A stretch of 64,000 bases of DNA from Phycomyces blakesleeanus NRRL 1555(-) (GCF_001638985.1 NW_017265142.1:434001-498000); one strand, 5' to 3'; positions 32,975 through 46,131 are shown, numbered from the stretch's first letter. Made by a program: numbers and translations. The notes: generated by a model not told the origin, from the sequence alone.

Positions 32975-35696
32975 CATTTCGTGCATTCCATTTTTGCATC
33001 AAATCGTTTTTTGTTTTTATACCAATAATTTCCAGAAAGTGCGTATTATCTGAAAATAAAATTATTTTCTGAAAAAATATAGTTATTCCTTTTTTGCTAT
33101 AATTCTAGTTTTTTCGTGAAGCTACTTTTGAATTTAAACATATAAAAACTAAAGATGCACTCTCTAACCCAATAGAATTATTAAAAATAAAAAATAAATC
33201 AGTGGGTGTATATGCAATCACCAGTTAATTTTGACACAAGTGTATTTGTATGTGTTTTTTCAATGTGTTCTAATCAAAACTCCAGATTTTAATATACTTA
33301 CTATTACAGCACCTTGAATATAACTCAGTGCATATGTATTATTTTATTAAAGTTGAATCACTGTACCACAAAGGCCAAAAAACAAATAAATTATAACCTC
33401 AGTTTAAATTAACACAAATTTATATCTTTGTACTTTATGTAATTCAACCAAATGTTTAATTATCTTGCGTTCCAGTGATTAGTTTTTGCTGAAAACAAGT
33501 GCATTAAAGAGCTAGAGACAATAAAAAACGAGTGGGATAAGAGGCGCTGCGGGCTTTTAAATAAATCGAATATTCGGAGTATGAATTAGCTTGAAAATTG
33601 AAATCCGCTACTTACTCCTGCAGTGGGAAAGTGTTGTTTTCAGTCTCCATTCGAGTAGTATTAAAAGACAGAATAGATACCATTAGGGTGTTTTAAATTG
33701 AAATATTTCCATCGGCGAGTGTAAAAGGTAAGTCAGCTTCAAAAAGGATTCCGAAACTAGTAAAGTATATGTAAAAAATATGTAAATCAAAAAGCTTCAA
33801 AAGGTTTCTTTTAGATTTTTAGAAGTTGATTATTTTTTACAGGACTTTACGTAGGGAAGTTCAGTAATATATTTTTATATTATATGTTATCAGCTAATTA
33901 ATAGAGTATGGATAGAAAATAAAAACCTTGAATTCTTCAAAATCTTTAAACTTGAAACACCCTATTTTATCAGACACGGATTTAATATGAAATGTCAAAT
34001 TGAACAATATGCTCCCTGGTTAAGAATTGTAAAGATAGACGAAAAAGAAAATATATCCTTATTATAAGAGCTGTATCTTGTTAGGTTTAATAAAATATAT
34101 ATGTTTATTCGATTTATATAAGATTTTCAAATATATTTAACTGAAATAGAACAAAACTAAGAATCTTATCAACTAAGAATTTAATAATTTTATTTGATGT
34201 TGGAATATCAAGTTTTATTGAAAAATAAAAAAAGAAAAACACTATTATACAAAAAACACTTAACAATATATTGAGAACAAGTATACATTCTAAATATCAG
34301 TTAAATATTAGATATTATCAATAGTAATAATAATAAAAATAAAATCCAAAGAAAAACAAAAAAAAATATAATTAAATATTAAAAACAATTTATCCCTCAC
34401 TTGTTTATTGAATTTTTTTAAACATCTGCTTTGATTTGATTAAATCAAATCCGCTTTTATATAAATTTATTTTATTTATAGACACGGAGTCTTTGTTCCC
34501 TTTAATTCTCTTTGATATTTGTTTATTCTTATTGTGTTTAAAGAAGACATTGCAATTGCGATTTATATCAGTTTACTCTTATAATACCTCTGACTTAAAC
34601 AATCAATATATATATTGAAGATTGTTCTGTAATATAATATATGCTTTTCTTTAATTGTATTCTATATGTTTGATTATTTCTAAGAGCATCTCTAACAATC
34701 CGATAATTTTATCTTTTCTTAAAATCAAACATCACAACTCTAGATAAAAAAAATCACTTCACCCATCAGTTCAATTTAGTTTTTTTTTAACATAAATTAT
34801 GGGAGTATTTGCATCAATAAATTTTAAATCCTTGTCGAAGTTGCCACAAAGATAAAAAAAAAAGACTATATTTTTTCCATAAAATAAAATAATTCAGACT
34901 TGTGAATATAACGCTTTACTAAACTTTTATATTTCAGATAGAAGCTGATATAAATTTGACTGTTTGAGATATGCGAAGATAACAAATTTTAAAATTAAAT
35001 ATATAGAGCAAATAAAAATAAAATGTTAATAAATAATATAAACAAAGAAAAATAATTAAAGAAGGCTTGTACTAGTTTAAAAGCCTTGATTAATACAATA
35101 AAAAGAGAACCTGGTTTGGTCGGGTAAAATTCAATATATATATATATATTATAGTCATTATATATGTATCCGATTAGTTCCTGTGCTTACTTTAAATATA
35201 GTTCAGACAATAAAAAGATTGTGAGGTTACACGTAGATAGCAAATAGAAGAAGCTTCTTTTATAAAACATATAAATATATTAATATAGTTTGTACTTAAA
35301 CTATAAACTCTGAGCCACTTTACTATACTCAGACATTTTCTTATAATAAACCATGTGTTTCATAATTGAATACATATACATCACAGATATATATTATTTT
35401 CGGGAATGTTTTCCGTAATATCTGAGTTAGTACTCACTTGAAGCTGCTAACAGTCCAAATTGGGAATTATAATAGAGGTCGCAAATCACATAAATACGGT
35501 GTACACATAAATGTTACCTAAACAATTCTTTTGTGTACATTATACTTTTCCTACAAATGGCCTGATGTTTTTGTTTAATAAAACATAAAGCCTTGTATGA
35601 AGTAGCCGCACTTTATTAAACGAGTGAATCTAAGTCAAATTATGTAGTAGCATATATCAAATGTTGCTTGTTGAAATTTTTAAATATGAGTAAGAG
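32975..35696. other. 2.7-kb very AT-rich gene-free region
   Basis: No ORF above noise, no RNA gene, and no repeat beyond A/T tracts and short (TA)n (for example 35135-35150). It abuts the 4.19-kb tandem unit. Confidence 0.45.
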
Positions 35697-36409
35697 CGTC
35701 ATTGGGATCGAAGAAGGTGTCGGAATTATGGTGGTATGAATACTATATGACTTGGAGAGTTGAAGGTCAGCTCTGAGAATGGTGGCATATAACACTTCAG
35801 GTATAGAGAAATATTGTATATGACTTGCGAGTGTTGAGGTTTTATTATATGGCCATTATTTCGATTTTTATTTTTCAGTGATTATAAAATAAAACAATAA
35901 TATTGTTGGTGGTGGCGATTCTGGTAGTTTTGTAAAGTTGATGGCGGGATGGTGGGATGGCGGGATGGAGGGAATGTAGGAAGAGGATTCACGCCATTGT
36001 TAAATAGAATTTTCATTTTATTTTTGTTACGGCGCAGTGAAGGCCACTTTAATATACCGTCCTCTCTGGGCGATTGTAAGTAACCACTAGACGGTCTTTC
36101 AACCTATGTATGGGTAACAGTATCCCTGTCAATGGATCCTGCTATGTTCCTTTAGCTTAGGGATACACAAAGCTGTCTGCGCAACCAATTGGTAATACCA
36201 ATTTACAAAAAAGTGCATTCTGTCCGAATTATCGAGTAGAATCCTTAGGTTGTAAAAAGACACAAAAAGAAATAGACAATATATATATTTTGTATCAGTG
36301 CAGCAATTGTATTGGTAGACAATTGGGCGAATGTGCGAGTGTGCGTATGTGCATATGTGCGTATGTGCGTGTGTTGGATAAAAGAAAAGAAAAATATATG
36401 ATAGTAAGC

Positions 36410-36740
36410 CCAAAATATGATAGCAAGTTATATATATATATAGTTTGGGAGTAGCTTCTGGTGTGTAACCGTATATTGAATAAAAGGAAAATAAATATAT
36501 ATGATAATGTATCCAAAATATGATAGAAGCTCGTATATATATATATTTCGGGAGTAGCTTTTGGTGTGTGTCCGTGTGTTGAATAATAATAATAAAATAT
36601 ACAAGATAGTATATCCAAAATATGATAGAGGCTCGTATATGTATATAGTTCGGGAGTAGCTTCTGGTGTGTGCCAGTGTGTTGAATAATAATAATAACAT
36701 ATATAAGATAATGTATCCAAAACATGATAACAGTTTATAT
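36410..36740. repeat. internal ~100-bp minirepeats, about 3.5 copies
   Basis: AAAATATGATAG, then CTCGTATATATA, TTCGGGAGTAGCTT, TGGTGTGTG and GTGTTGAATAATAATAA recur at about 36413, 36512, 36617 and (diverged) 36718. The same block is present in copy 2 (about 40605-40930), partly behind the gap in copy 3, and in a diverged form at 50745-50900. The Y/I/H-rich minus-strand ORFs over it are artefacts of the repeat. Confidence 0.75.
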
Positions 36741-38907
36741 ATATTTAGTTCGAAAGTTACTTTTGGTTTATGAATATCACCCTTTTCATTTTGACTCGGT
36801 AATATTTTTCTGTAGGCTCTTGCTTTTTTGGTGTAAAATGTTTGATGCTTTTTGATCCAATTTCATTAAGTATAATTATAGAAGAATGTGTATGGATCTG
36901 GATAGTGTGTTATTTATGAAACATACTAGAAAACATAGTTTAAATTATATTATTATATATAGCTTCTATCATACATTATAAGTATTAACAAAAATATAAA
37001 TAACAATGCGATTGTGAATGATTTGTAAATATATACCGTGGAATAAAAATCGGCTATAGAAGTATATTCCAATATATCTTGTATTATTATCTATAGATTA
37101 AACCCAATCTAATTTTAATTAGAATCTTGAGGAGACAGGATATATGAACAATTTTGGAATTATTTGAGAGAGGTATGATACAAGCTATATATTTATAAGA
37201 AAGCAAAACTATTATTACTAGCATATATGTTTTTACGATATTATTATCTTCTGGATTCCGACGGCCCAAGATTGTCAGAAATATCCCTTCAGTCCAGATC
37301 GAGCTCAATAGGCGGCCGATCCGGACAGGACCATATTGCTGATACAACATATTCGGCTTTTATTGGTTAACTGAAATTGTAATTCTTATTAATCATATAT
37401 ATGTTTTATTTTTATACTGGGCCGACTTCTGTCTACTATGAGATGTAATATTATATGAATGACAATTCCCAAAAGGAATGAATATTCTCAAAAAGGATGA
37501 CGGGATGGATGGATGGGGGAATGTAGAAGGAGGATGCAAGCCACTGTAAAAAAAAGTTTTTTTTTTGTTATGATTATGGCGCAGTGAAGGCCACTTTAAT
37601 ATATCATCCTGTCTGAGCGATTGTAAGTGAGAACTAAGCGGTTTTTAAGTCTATGTATGGGGAACAGTATCCCTGTCAATTGATTCTGCTATGTTATTTT
37701 AGCTTATTGATACACAAAAACCGCCTGCGCAACCAATTGGTAATAACAGTTTACAAAAAAGTGCATTCTGTCCGAATTATGGATTATAATCCTTAGTTTG
37801 TAAGAAAATATAAAAGAAACAGACACTCAAGTATATTTTGTACCAGTTCAGCCAATATATTAGTAAACAATTGGGTGAGTGTGCGTATGTGTGTGTGGTG
37901 GATTAAAGAAAAGACATATATATAGTATCTGTCACACATTTAATATATTAATAAAAAGAAAAAAACAATGCGATAGTTAATGATCCATCGAGCTATTTCG
38001 TGGATCAAACTGTTATAAGAACATATTAAATTAATTCCTATTTAGTTTATATAATTTTCAGTAAGATATTATATCACTACAAAAAAGGAGCGATTCAGAG
38101 AGTGATTTTAAAAGCTATTATAAGCATTCTTTATAATCACTAGTTGAATTGCCAATTTTTTCTTAGTGGATCTATTTCTAATAAAGATCTCAAGCAGTGC
38201 GATGAACATGATGTCAGTTTATTAGAGTGTTCAGAATAATTTTTTTTTCTATATGCGCTTTCTTTCTTTCATAACATTTAATTATATAACTAAAAGTTAA
38301 TTCTATGATATATATTCCATATCAAAACCTTTATATAAAGTATAGATTCCTTTTATTCTTATATGTTTTATTAAAACATTCTTGTTATTATATTTGCTTA
38401 TTATCTAATATAAAAACCCGATACTCTCAATATTATATATTACTATGCCCAGTTGTGAAAACTTTTAGTTCTCTTGTAATACATTTATATATATAATCTA
38501 AGACTAGATATCTGCTCTTATCGACTATAGCAATTCGGTAAATAAAAAAAAAACTAATTGCATTTTAAACATGTCAATAATATTTTTAATTTATGAGACT
38601 TGCTTTAATAAAAAGCTGGGATAATATAAAGAGTCTCTTGATATGCTCTTATAGTCTATACATATATATATATATATAGACCACTTTCTCTTTCATATTC
38701 CAACTAAAGTGGTACAGTTTTACAACCTTTCTTTTAAGAAATAATATATTAATATATAACATATGTGTCAAGTAAATTTTTATATAAAATCAATTCACGA
38801 AAATGGGTAGCCATATAAGAAATTCGGGTTTTTAAAATGAAAGTCTTTATATTGCTTCTAATCAGAGCAATCAATCCATTGATCTACAATTTTCTATGCA
38901 TGCTGCT

Positions 38908-39171
38908 ATGTCATCATCTAATGACGAAAGCATAAAATTTTTTCACAGTTATTTAGTAAGAGTGCCAGCCAGACCATCTCTGTTTTCCTCTTGTGCATGG
39001 TAAGTCTATTATTTCCTTTTCATTTGTGTTGAGGGAGTAGTATAGTCTATAGATATACTAATCTTGACCTTTTTTCTATGTGAATCAGCGGCGTGTCGGA
39101 TGGATGGGTGTTGGTGTGGTGTGGATGGGGGGGGTGTGGTGGGTGTGGTGGGTGTGGTGGGTGTGGGGTAG
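38908..39171 (+). other. possible small two-exon ORF in the tandem unit
   Basis: An ATG at 38908 opens 92 nt (MSSSNDESIKFFHSYLVRVP, then ARPSLFSSCA) to a consensus donor GTAAGT at 39000. An acceptor GAATCAG ends at 39088 and the frame continues into Gly/Cys/Trp-rich codons of the GT-rich minisatellite to a TAG. Copy 2 has one G fewer in the G-run, which shifts the frame. No homologue known to me; it could be chance. Confidence 0.2.
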
Positions 39172-39630
39172 TTTAGTTTCCCCTCTCTAGTTAGTTTACG
39201 TAGTGGGTAGTCTTTAGATATAGCTTTCGTTTATCCCTTTAGCTTAGCTTAGATTGATAGTTTCGTTCCCTGTTCACCTTTTATTTTTTAAGCCCATAGC
39301 TAGCCTCACACCCCAGCGTTCCCGATCTCCTCCCCACTCCGTTCTCTTCCACGAAGTCAGGACAGGTCTACGCCCTGTGGAGGATGGATCCGCCTTTATA
39401 GGTGGTGAACTAAGATTCTGACGATATATTTGAATATTAATAAAATTTTTTTTTAAACCATTTTTGTCTGCCCATAATTACAATGTCTGCTTTACAAATG
39501 ATTGAGAGAAACACTTTATTATTAGAAGAAAACTGAATAAAACAATGCGTGAGAACAATAATATGAGTTTATTTTTTATTTAAAAATATCAAGTTTTAAT
39601 AGTAGTGTATTTTTTATATGGGCGAGAAGT

Positions 39631-39709
39631 GGGCGGTGTGAGTGGGTGGTCCGTGTGGGTGGTCCGTGTGGGTGGTCCGTGTGGGTGGTCCGTGTGAGTA
39701 GTCAGTGTG
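39631..39709. repeat. 13-bp minisatellite (GTGTGGGTGGTCC)n
   Basis: About five to six copies of a G-rich 13-mer, first and last diverged. The same block occurs in copy 2 at about 43820-43898. It is strand-biased (G/T on plus), so it could form G-rich secondary structure. Confidence 0.85.
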
Positions 39710-39887
39710 ACAAAGTTTTGACATTCATGGCGCATGCTAATGACGAGAGATTAACATCGCGAGACTTTTTGTTAGGTGGCGTCCGCTTGGTCTAGACCCA
39801 GTCGCGTAAAAGTATACTGAAAGGCGTGAGCTTTGAAAATTATGTCCGATGGGATGGAATTAGATGGGATGGGATGGAATTGAATGG

Positions 39888-42800
39888 CGTCATTGGGATC
39901 GAAGAAGGTGTCGGAATTATGGTGGTATGAATACTATATGACTTGGAGAGTTGAAGGTCAGCTCTGAGAATGGTGGCATATAACACTTCAGGTATAGAGA
40001 AATATTGTATATGACTTGCGAGTGTTGAGGTTTTATTATATGGCCATTATTTCGATTTTTATTTTTCAGTGATTATAAAATAAAACAATAATATTGTTGG
40101 TGGTGGCGATTCTGGTAGTTTTGTAAAGTTGATGGCGGGATGGTGGGATGGCGGGATGGAGGGAATGTAGGAAGAGGATTCACGCCATTGTTAAATAGAA
40201 TTTTTATTTTATTTTTGTTACGGCGCAGTGAAGGCCACTTTAATATACCGTCCTCTCTGGGCGATTGTAAGTAACCACTAGACGGTCTTTCAACCTATGT
40301 ATGGGTAACAGTATCCCTGTCAATGGATCCTGCTATGTTCCTTTAGCTTAGGGATACACAAAGCTGTCTGCGCAACCAATTGGTAATACCAATTTACAAA
40401 AAAGTGCATTCTGTCCGAATTATCGAGTAGAATCCTTAGGTTGTAAAAAGACACAAAAAGAAATAGACAATATATATATTTTGTATCAGTGCAGCAATTG
40501 TATTGGTAGACAATTGGGCGAGTGTGCGAGTGTGCGTATGTGCATATGTGCGTATGTGCGTGTGTTGGATAAAAGAAAAGAAAAATATATGATAGTAAGC
40601 CCAAAATATGATAGCAAGTTATATATATATATAGTTTGGGAGTAGCTTCTGGTGTGTAACCGTATATTGAATAAAAGGAAAATAAATATATATGATAATG
40701 TATCCAAAATATGATAGAAGCTCGTATATATATATATTTCGGGAGTAGCTTTTGGTGTGTGTCCGTGTGTTGAATAATAATAATAAAATATACAAGATAG
40801 TATATCCAAAATATGATAGAGGCTCGTATATGTATATAGTTCGGGAGTAGCTTCTGGTGTGTGCCAGTGTGTTGAATAATAATAATAACATATATAAGAT
40901 AATGTATCCAAAACATGATAACAGTTTATATATATTTAGTTCGAAAGTTACTTTTGGTTTATGAATATCACCCTTTTCATTTTGACTCGGTAATATTTTT
41001 CTGTAGGCTCTTGCTTTTTTGGTGTAAAATGTTTGATGCTTTTTGATCCAATTTCATTAAGTATAATTATAGAAGAATGTGTATGGATCTGGATAGTGTG
41101 TTATTTATGAAACATACTAGAAAACATAGTTTAAATTATATTATTATATATAGCTTCTATCATACATTATAAGTATTAACAAAAATATAAATAACAATGC
41201 GATTGTGAATGATTTGTAAATATATACCGTGGAATAAAAATCGGCTATAGAAGTATATTCCAATATATCTTGTATTATTATCTATAGATTAAACCCAATC
41301 TAATTTTAATTAGAATCTTGAGGAGACAGGATATATGAACAATTTTGGAATTATTTGAGAGAGGTATGATACAAGCTATATATTTATAAGAAAGCAAAAC
41401 TATTATTACTAGCATATATGTTTTTACGATATTATTATCTTCTGGATTCCGACGGCCCAAGATTGTCAGAAATATCCCTTCAGTCCAGATCGAGCTCAAT
41501 AGGCGGCCGATCCGGACAGGACCATATTGCTGATACAACATATTCGGCTTTTATTGGTTAACTGAAATTGTAATTCTTATTAATCATATATATGTTTTAT
41601 TTTTATACTGGGCCGACTTCTGTCTACTATGAGATGTAATATTATATGAATGACAATTCCCAAAAGGAATGAATATTCTCAAAAAGGATGACGGGATGGA
41701 TGGATGGGGGAATGTAGAAGGAGGATGCAAGCCACTGTAAAAAAAAGTTTTTTTTTTGTTATGATTATGGCGCAGTGAAGGCCACTTTAATATATCATCC
41801 TGTCTGAGCGATTGTAAGTGAGAACTAAGCGGTTTTTAAGTCTATGTATGGGGAACAGTATCCCTGTCAATTGATTCTGCTATGTTATTTTAGCTTATTG
41901 ATACACAAAAACCGCCTGCGCAACCAATTGGTAATAACAGTTTACAAAAAAGTGCATTCTGTCCGAATTATGGATTATAATCCTTAGTTTGTAAGAAAAT
42001 ATAAAAGAAACAGACACTCAAGTATATTTTGTACCAGTTCAGCCAATATATTAGTAGACAATTGGGTGAGTGTGCGTATGTGTGTGTGGTGGATTAAAGA
42101 AAAGACATATATATAGTATCTGTCACACATTTAATATATTAATAAAAAGAAAAAAACAATGCGATAGTTAATGATCCATCGAGCTATTTCGTGGATCAAA
42201 CTGTTATAAGAACATATTAAATTAATTCCTATTTAGTTTATATAATTTTCAGTAAGATATTATATCACTACAAAAAAGGAGCGATTCAGAGAGTGATTTT
42301 AAAAGCTATTATAAGCATTCTTTATAATCACTAGTTGAATTGCCAATTTTTTCTTAGTGGATCTATTTCTAATAAAGATCTCAAGCAGTGCGATGAACAT
42401 GATGTCAGTTTATTAGAGTGTTCAGAATAATTTTTTTTTCTATATGCGCTTTCTTTCTTTCATAACATTTAATTATATAACTAAAAGTTAATTCTATGAT
42501 ATATATTCCATATCAAAACCTTTATATAAAGTATAGATTCCTTTTATTCTTATATGTTTTATTAAAACATTCTTGTTATTATATTTGCTTATTATCTAAT
42601 ATAAAAACCCGATACTCTCAATATTATATATTACTATGCCCAGTTGTGAAAACTTTTAGTTCTCTTGTAATACATTTATATATATAATCTAAGACTAGAT
42701 ATCTGCTCTTATCGACTATAGCAATTCGGTAAATAAAAAAAAAACTAATTGCATTTTAAACATGTCAATAATATTTTTAATTTATGAGACTTGCTTTAAT

Positions 42801-44075
42801 AAAAAGCTGGGATAATATAAAGAGTCTCTTGATATGCTCTTATAGTCTATACATATATATATATATAGACCACTTTCTCTTTCATATTCCAACTAAAGTG
42901 GTACAGTTTTACAACCTTTCTTTTAAGAAATAATATATTAATATATAACATATGTGTCAAGTAAATTTTTATATAAAATCAATTCACGAAAATGGGTAGC
43001 CATATAAGAAATTCGGGTTTTTAAAATGAAAGTCTTTATATTGCTTCTAATCAGAGCAATCAATCCATTGATCTACAATTTTCTATGCATGCTGCTATGT
43101 CATCATCTAATGACGAAAGCATAAAATTTTTTCACAGTTATTTAGTAAGAGTGCCAGCCAGACCATCTCTGTTTTCCTCTTGTGCATGGTAAGTCTATTA
43201 TTTCCTTTTCATTTGTGTTGAGGGAGTAGTATAGTCTATAGATATACTAATCTTGACCTTTTTTCTATGTGAATCAGCGGCGTGTCGGATGGATGGGTGT
43301 TGGTGTGGTGTGGATGGGGGGGTGTGGTGGGTGTGGTGGGTGTGGTGGGTGTGGGGTAGTTTAGTTTCCCCTCTCTAGTTAGTTTACGTAGTGGGTAGTC
43401 TTTAGATATAGCTTTCGTTTATCCCTTTAGCTTAGCTTAGATTGATAGTTTCGTTCCCTGTTCACCTTTTATTTTTTAAGCCCATAGCTAGCCTCACACC
43501 CCAGCGTTCCCGATCTCCTCCCCACTCCGTTCTCTTCCACGAAGTCAGGACAGGTCTACGCCCTGTGGAGGATGGATCCGCCTTTATAGGTGGTGAACTA
43601 AGATTCTGACGATATATTTGAATATTAATAAAATTTTTTTTTAAACCATTTTTGTCTGCCCATAAATACAATGTCTGCTTTACAAATGATTGAGAGAAAC
43701 ACTTTATTATTAGAAGAAAACTGAATAAAACAATGCGTGAGAACAATAATATGAGTTTATTTTTTATTTAAAAATATCAAGTTTTAATAGTAGTGTATTT
43801 TTTATATGGGCGAGAAGTGGGCGGTGTGAGTGGGTGGTCCGTGTGGGTGGTCCGTGTGGGTGGTCCGTGTGGGTGGTCCGTGTGAGTAGTCAGTGTGACA
43901 AAGTTTTGACATTCATGGCGCATGCTAATGACGAGAGATTAACATCGCGAGACTTTTTGTTAGGTGGCGTCCGCTTGGTCTAGACCCAGTCGCGTAAAAG
44001 TATACTGAAAAGCGTGAGCTTTGAAAATTATGTCCGATGGGATGGAATTAGATGGGATGGGATGGAATTGAATGG
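39888..44075. repeat. 4.19-kb tandem unit, copy 2
   Basis: Near-identical to 35697-39887, with the same internal order. The small length difference (4188 against 4191) comes from short runs, such as the (TA)n near 42850 against 38660 and the G-run near 43315 against 39125. The junction with copy 1 lies within GATGGGATGGAATT-type repeats at about 39848-39890. Confidence 0.9.
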
Positions 44076-45262
44076 CATCATTAGGATCGAAGAAGGTGTC
44101 GGAATTATGGTGGTATGAATACTATATGACTTGGAGAGTTGAAGGTCAGCTCTGAGAATGGTGGCATATAACACTTCAGGTATAGAGAAATATTGTATAT
44201 GACTTCCGAGTGTTGAGGTTTTATTATATGGCCATTATTTCGATTTTTATTTTTCAGTGATTATAAAATAAAAGAATAATATTGTTGGTGGTGGCGATTC
44301 TGGTAGTTTTGTAAAGTTGATGGCGGGATGGTGGGATGGCGGGATGGAGGGAATGTAGGANNNNNNNNNNNNNNNNNNNNNNNNNNNNNNNNNNNNNNNN
44401 NNNNNNNNNNNNNNNNNNNNNNNNNNNNNNNNNNNNNNNNNNNNNNNNNNNNNNNNNNNNTATACAGATAGTATATCCAAAATATGATAGAGGCTCGTAT
44501 ATGTATATAGTTCGGGAGTAGCTTCTGGTGTGTGCCAGTGTGTTGAATAATAATAATAACATATATAAGATAATGTATCCAAAACATGATAACAGTTTAT
44601 ATATATTTAGTTCGAAAGTTACTTTTGGTTTATGAATATCACCCTTTTCATTTTGACTCGGTAATATTTTTCTGTAGGCTCTTGCTTTTTTGGTGTAAAA
44701 TGTTTGATGCTTTTTGATCCAATTTCATTAAGTATAATTATAGAAGAATGTGTATGGATCTGGATAGTGTGTTATTTATGAAACATACTAGAAAACATAG
44801 TTTAAATTATATTATTATATATAGCTTCTATCATACATTATAAGTATTAACAAAAATATAAATAACAATGCGATTGTGAATGATTTGTAAATATATACCG
44901 TGGAATAAAAATCGGCTATAGAAGTATATTCCAATATATCTTGTATTATTATCTATAGATTAAACCCAATCTAATTTTAATTAGAATCTTGAGGAGACAG
45001 GATATATGAACAATTTTGGAATTATTTGAGAGAGGTATGATACAAGCTATATATTTATAAGAAAGCAAAACTATTATTACTAGCATATATGTTTTTACGA
45101 TATTATTATCTTCTGGATTCCGACGGCCCAAGATTGTCAGAAATATCCCTTCAGTCCAGATCGAGCTCAATAGGCGGCCGATCCGGACAGGACCATATTG
45201 CTGATATAACATATTCGGGTTTTATTGGTTAACTGAAATTGTAATTCTTATTAATCATACAT
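44076..45262. repeat. 4.19-kb unit, copy 3, left part (contains gap)
   Basis: Continues the tandem with more differences than copies 1 and 2 (for example CATCATTAGGATCG where the others have CGTCATTGGGATCG). It is cut by a run of N and then by a LINE at 45273; the unit resumes at 50217. Sequence before the gap corresponds to about 35982 and after it to about 36598 in copy 1. Confidence 0.85.
44361..44460. other. assembly gap (100 N)
   Basis: Exactly 100 N, a conventional placeholder. By alignment with copies 1 and 2 roughly 0.6 kb of R/minirepeat sequence is missing here, so the true length differs from 100. Confidence 0.95.
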
Positions 45263-45272
45263 ATGTTCTCTT
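45263..45272. repeat. 10-bp target-site duplication of the LINE, left
   Basis: ATGTTCTCTT at 45263-45272 is repeated exactly at 50217-50226. Outside the two copies the 4.19-kb unit reads continuously (TTAATCATACAT, then TTTATACTGGGCCGAC). Confidence 0.75.
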
Positions 45273-45330
45273 CTTATCGACACCAGCACTGCCAGAGCGA
45301 TCTTTGCACCCATTGTTAAAGACTCGTTGA

Positions 45331-46131
45331 TGGCATCTAAGTACGCCCCAAAAACCCCAACGAACAATGACAGCAGCAACAATTGCACCTGATGCGCCAA
45401 CTGCAACCCCGTCACTGACAACAGCAACAACAACAACAACAACAACAACAACAAAAGCAGCAATACCACTACAGGTAGCACTGCAACACCCACCCAGTCT
45501 TTATATGCTACGCAAGCCAAGAAGGGCATAGATGCCAAACAGGCCAAGCAGAAAGTCCAAGTCCGCAGAGTCCAGGGACAACGACTCCTACAAAAACCAA
45601 CTGGCCCCTCTGAGTACGAATTTGTGTACCTCCCAGCCAAAAGATACGTCAATACCAGGAAATGAGAAAAATCCTCAACTCTTTTAAGATCCCCACCTCC
45701 CGCATTCTAGATATTTAATTCCCTGCCAGAGGGACAGTAGCTCTCCTCATCAATGGGGAGTTCCGCGAAGAACTCATCGCACTACTAGGAAAGGCCAAAG
45801 TAAGTCCACCGGACAACTTTGATCCCACCGCCGCCAACGTGATCGCCGATCCCAAGTTGAAAGAAGAGGCCATCGAGGTTAGGGTGAGAAAAGCCAGGCA
45901 CTTTTCGACGCACGCCTGGTAAAAGCCTGCCTCCGCATGCCAACATACCTTGGCCACAGCATCATCCGACACTTCTTGTCCCCAAAGGCTGTCGTAAAGA
46001 TCTTGCAGATCGCGGTCTCTGACTACGTGGAAGGCCGAAAAACTGACAGCACCATCGCCCCAGTAGCACCAACTAACGCCATGGATGGAATCGAATCCAC
46101 CGAATCGCCACACACAGCAATAAATGAATAG
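45331..46131 (+). pseudogene. LINE ORF1 pseudogene
   Basis: The frame from MASKYAPKTPTNNDSSN meets a TGA, then continues with a CAANCNPV-like stretch, a poly-Asn run (from AAC repeats), a basic segment (KKGIDAKQAKQKVQVRR, QRLLQKPTGP, FVYLPAKRY) and a stop. The reading passes through two other frames (MRKILNSFKIPTSRILDI; VALLINGEFREELIALLG; MPTYLGHSIIRHFLSPKA) to a TAG at 46129-46131. The basic, Asn-rich character fits an RNA-binding ORF1 product. At least two frameshifts and two stops. Confidence 0.6.

Larger units (their letters stand above)
35697..39887. repeat. 4.19-kb tandem unit, copy 1
   Basis: The whole segment recurs 4191 bp downstream with only scattered differences (for example GGGCGAATG at 36302 against GGGCGAGTG in copy 2, and TTAGTAAAC at 37862 against TTAGTAGAC). 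It contains no convincing protein gene. Internally it holds two diverged blocks of repeat R (about 35881-37400 and 37490-38100), a cluster of ~100-bp minirepeats, an AT-rich core, a GT/GGT-rich minisatellite zone (39090-39175), a GC-richer stretch (39290-39420) and a 13-bp minisatellite (39631-39709). Confidence 0.9.

Noticed and set aside
36129..36725. 198-codon Tyr/Ile/His-rich minus-strand ORF, repeated at 40320
   Set aside because: It follows the ~100-bp minirepeats. Composition is set by TA and GTGT tracts, and the three overlapping frames look alike.
39090..39175. GGTGTGGTGGGTGTGG run as a telomere-like repeat
   Set aside because: Irregular GT/GGT minisatellite, internal to a tandem unit and not TTAGGG-type.
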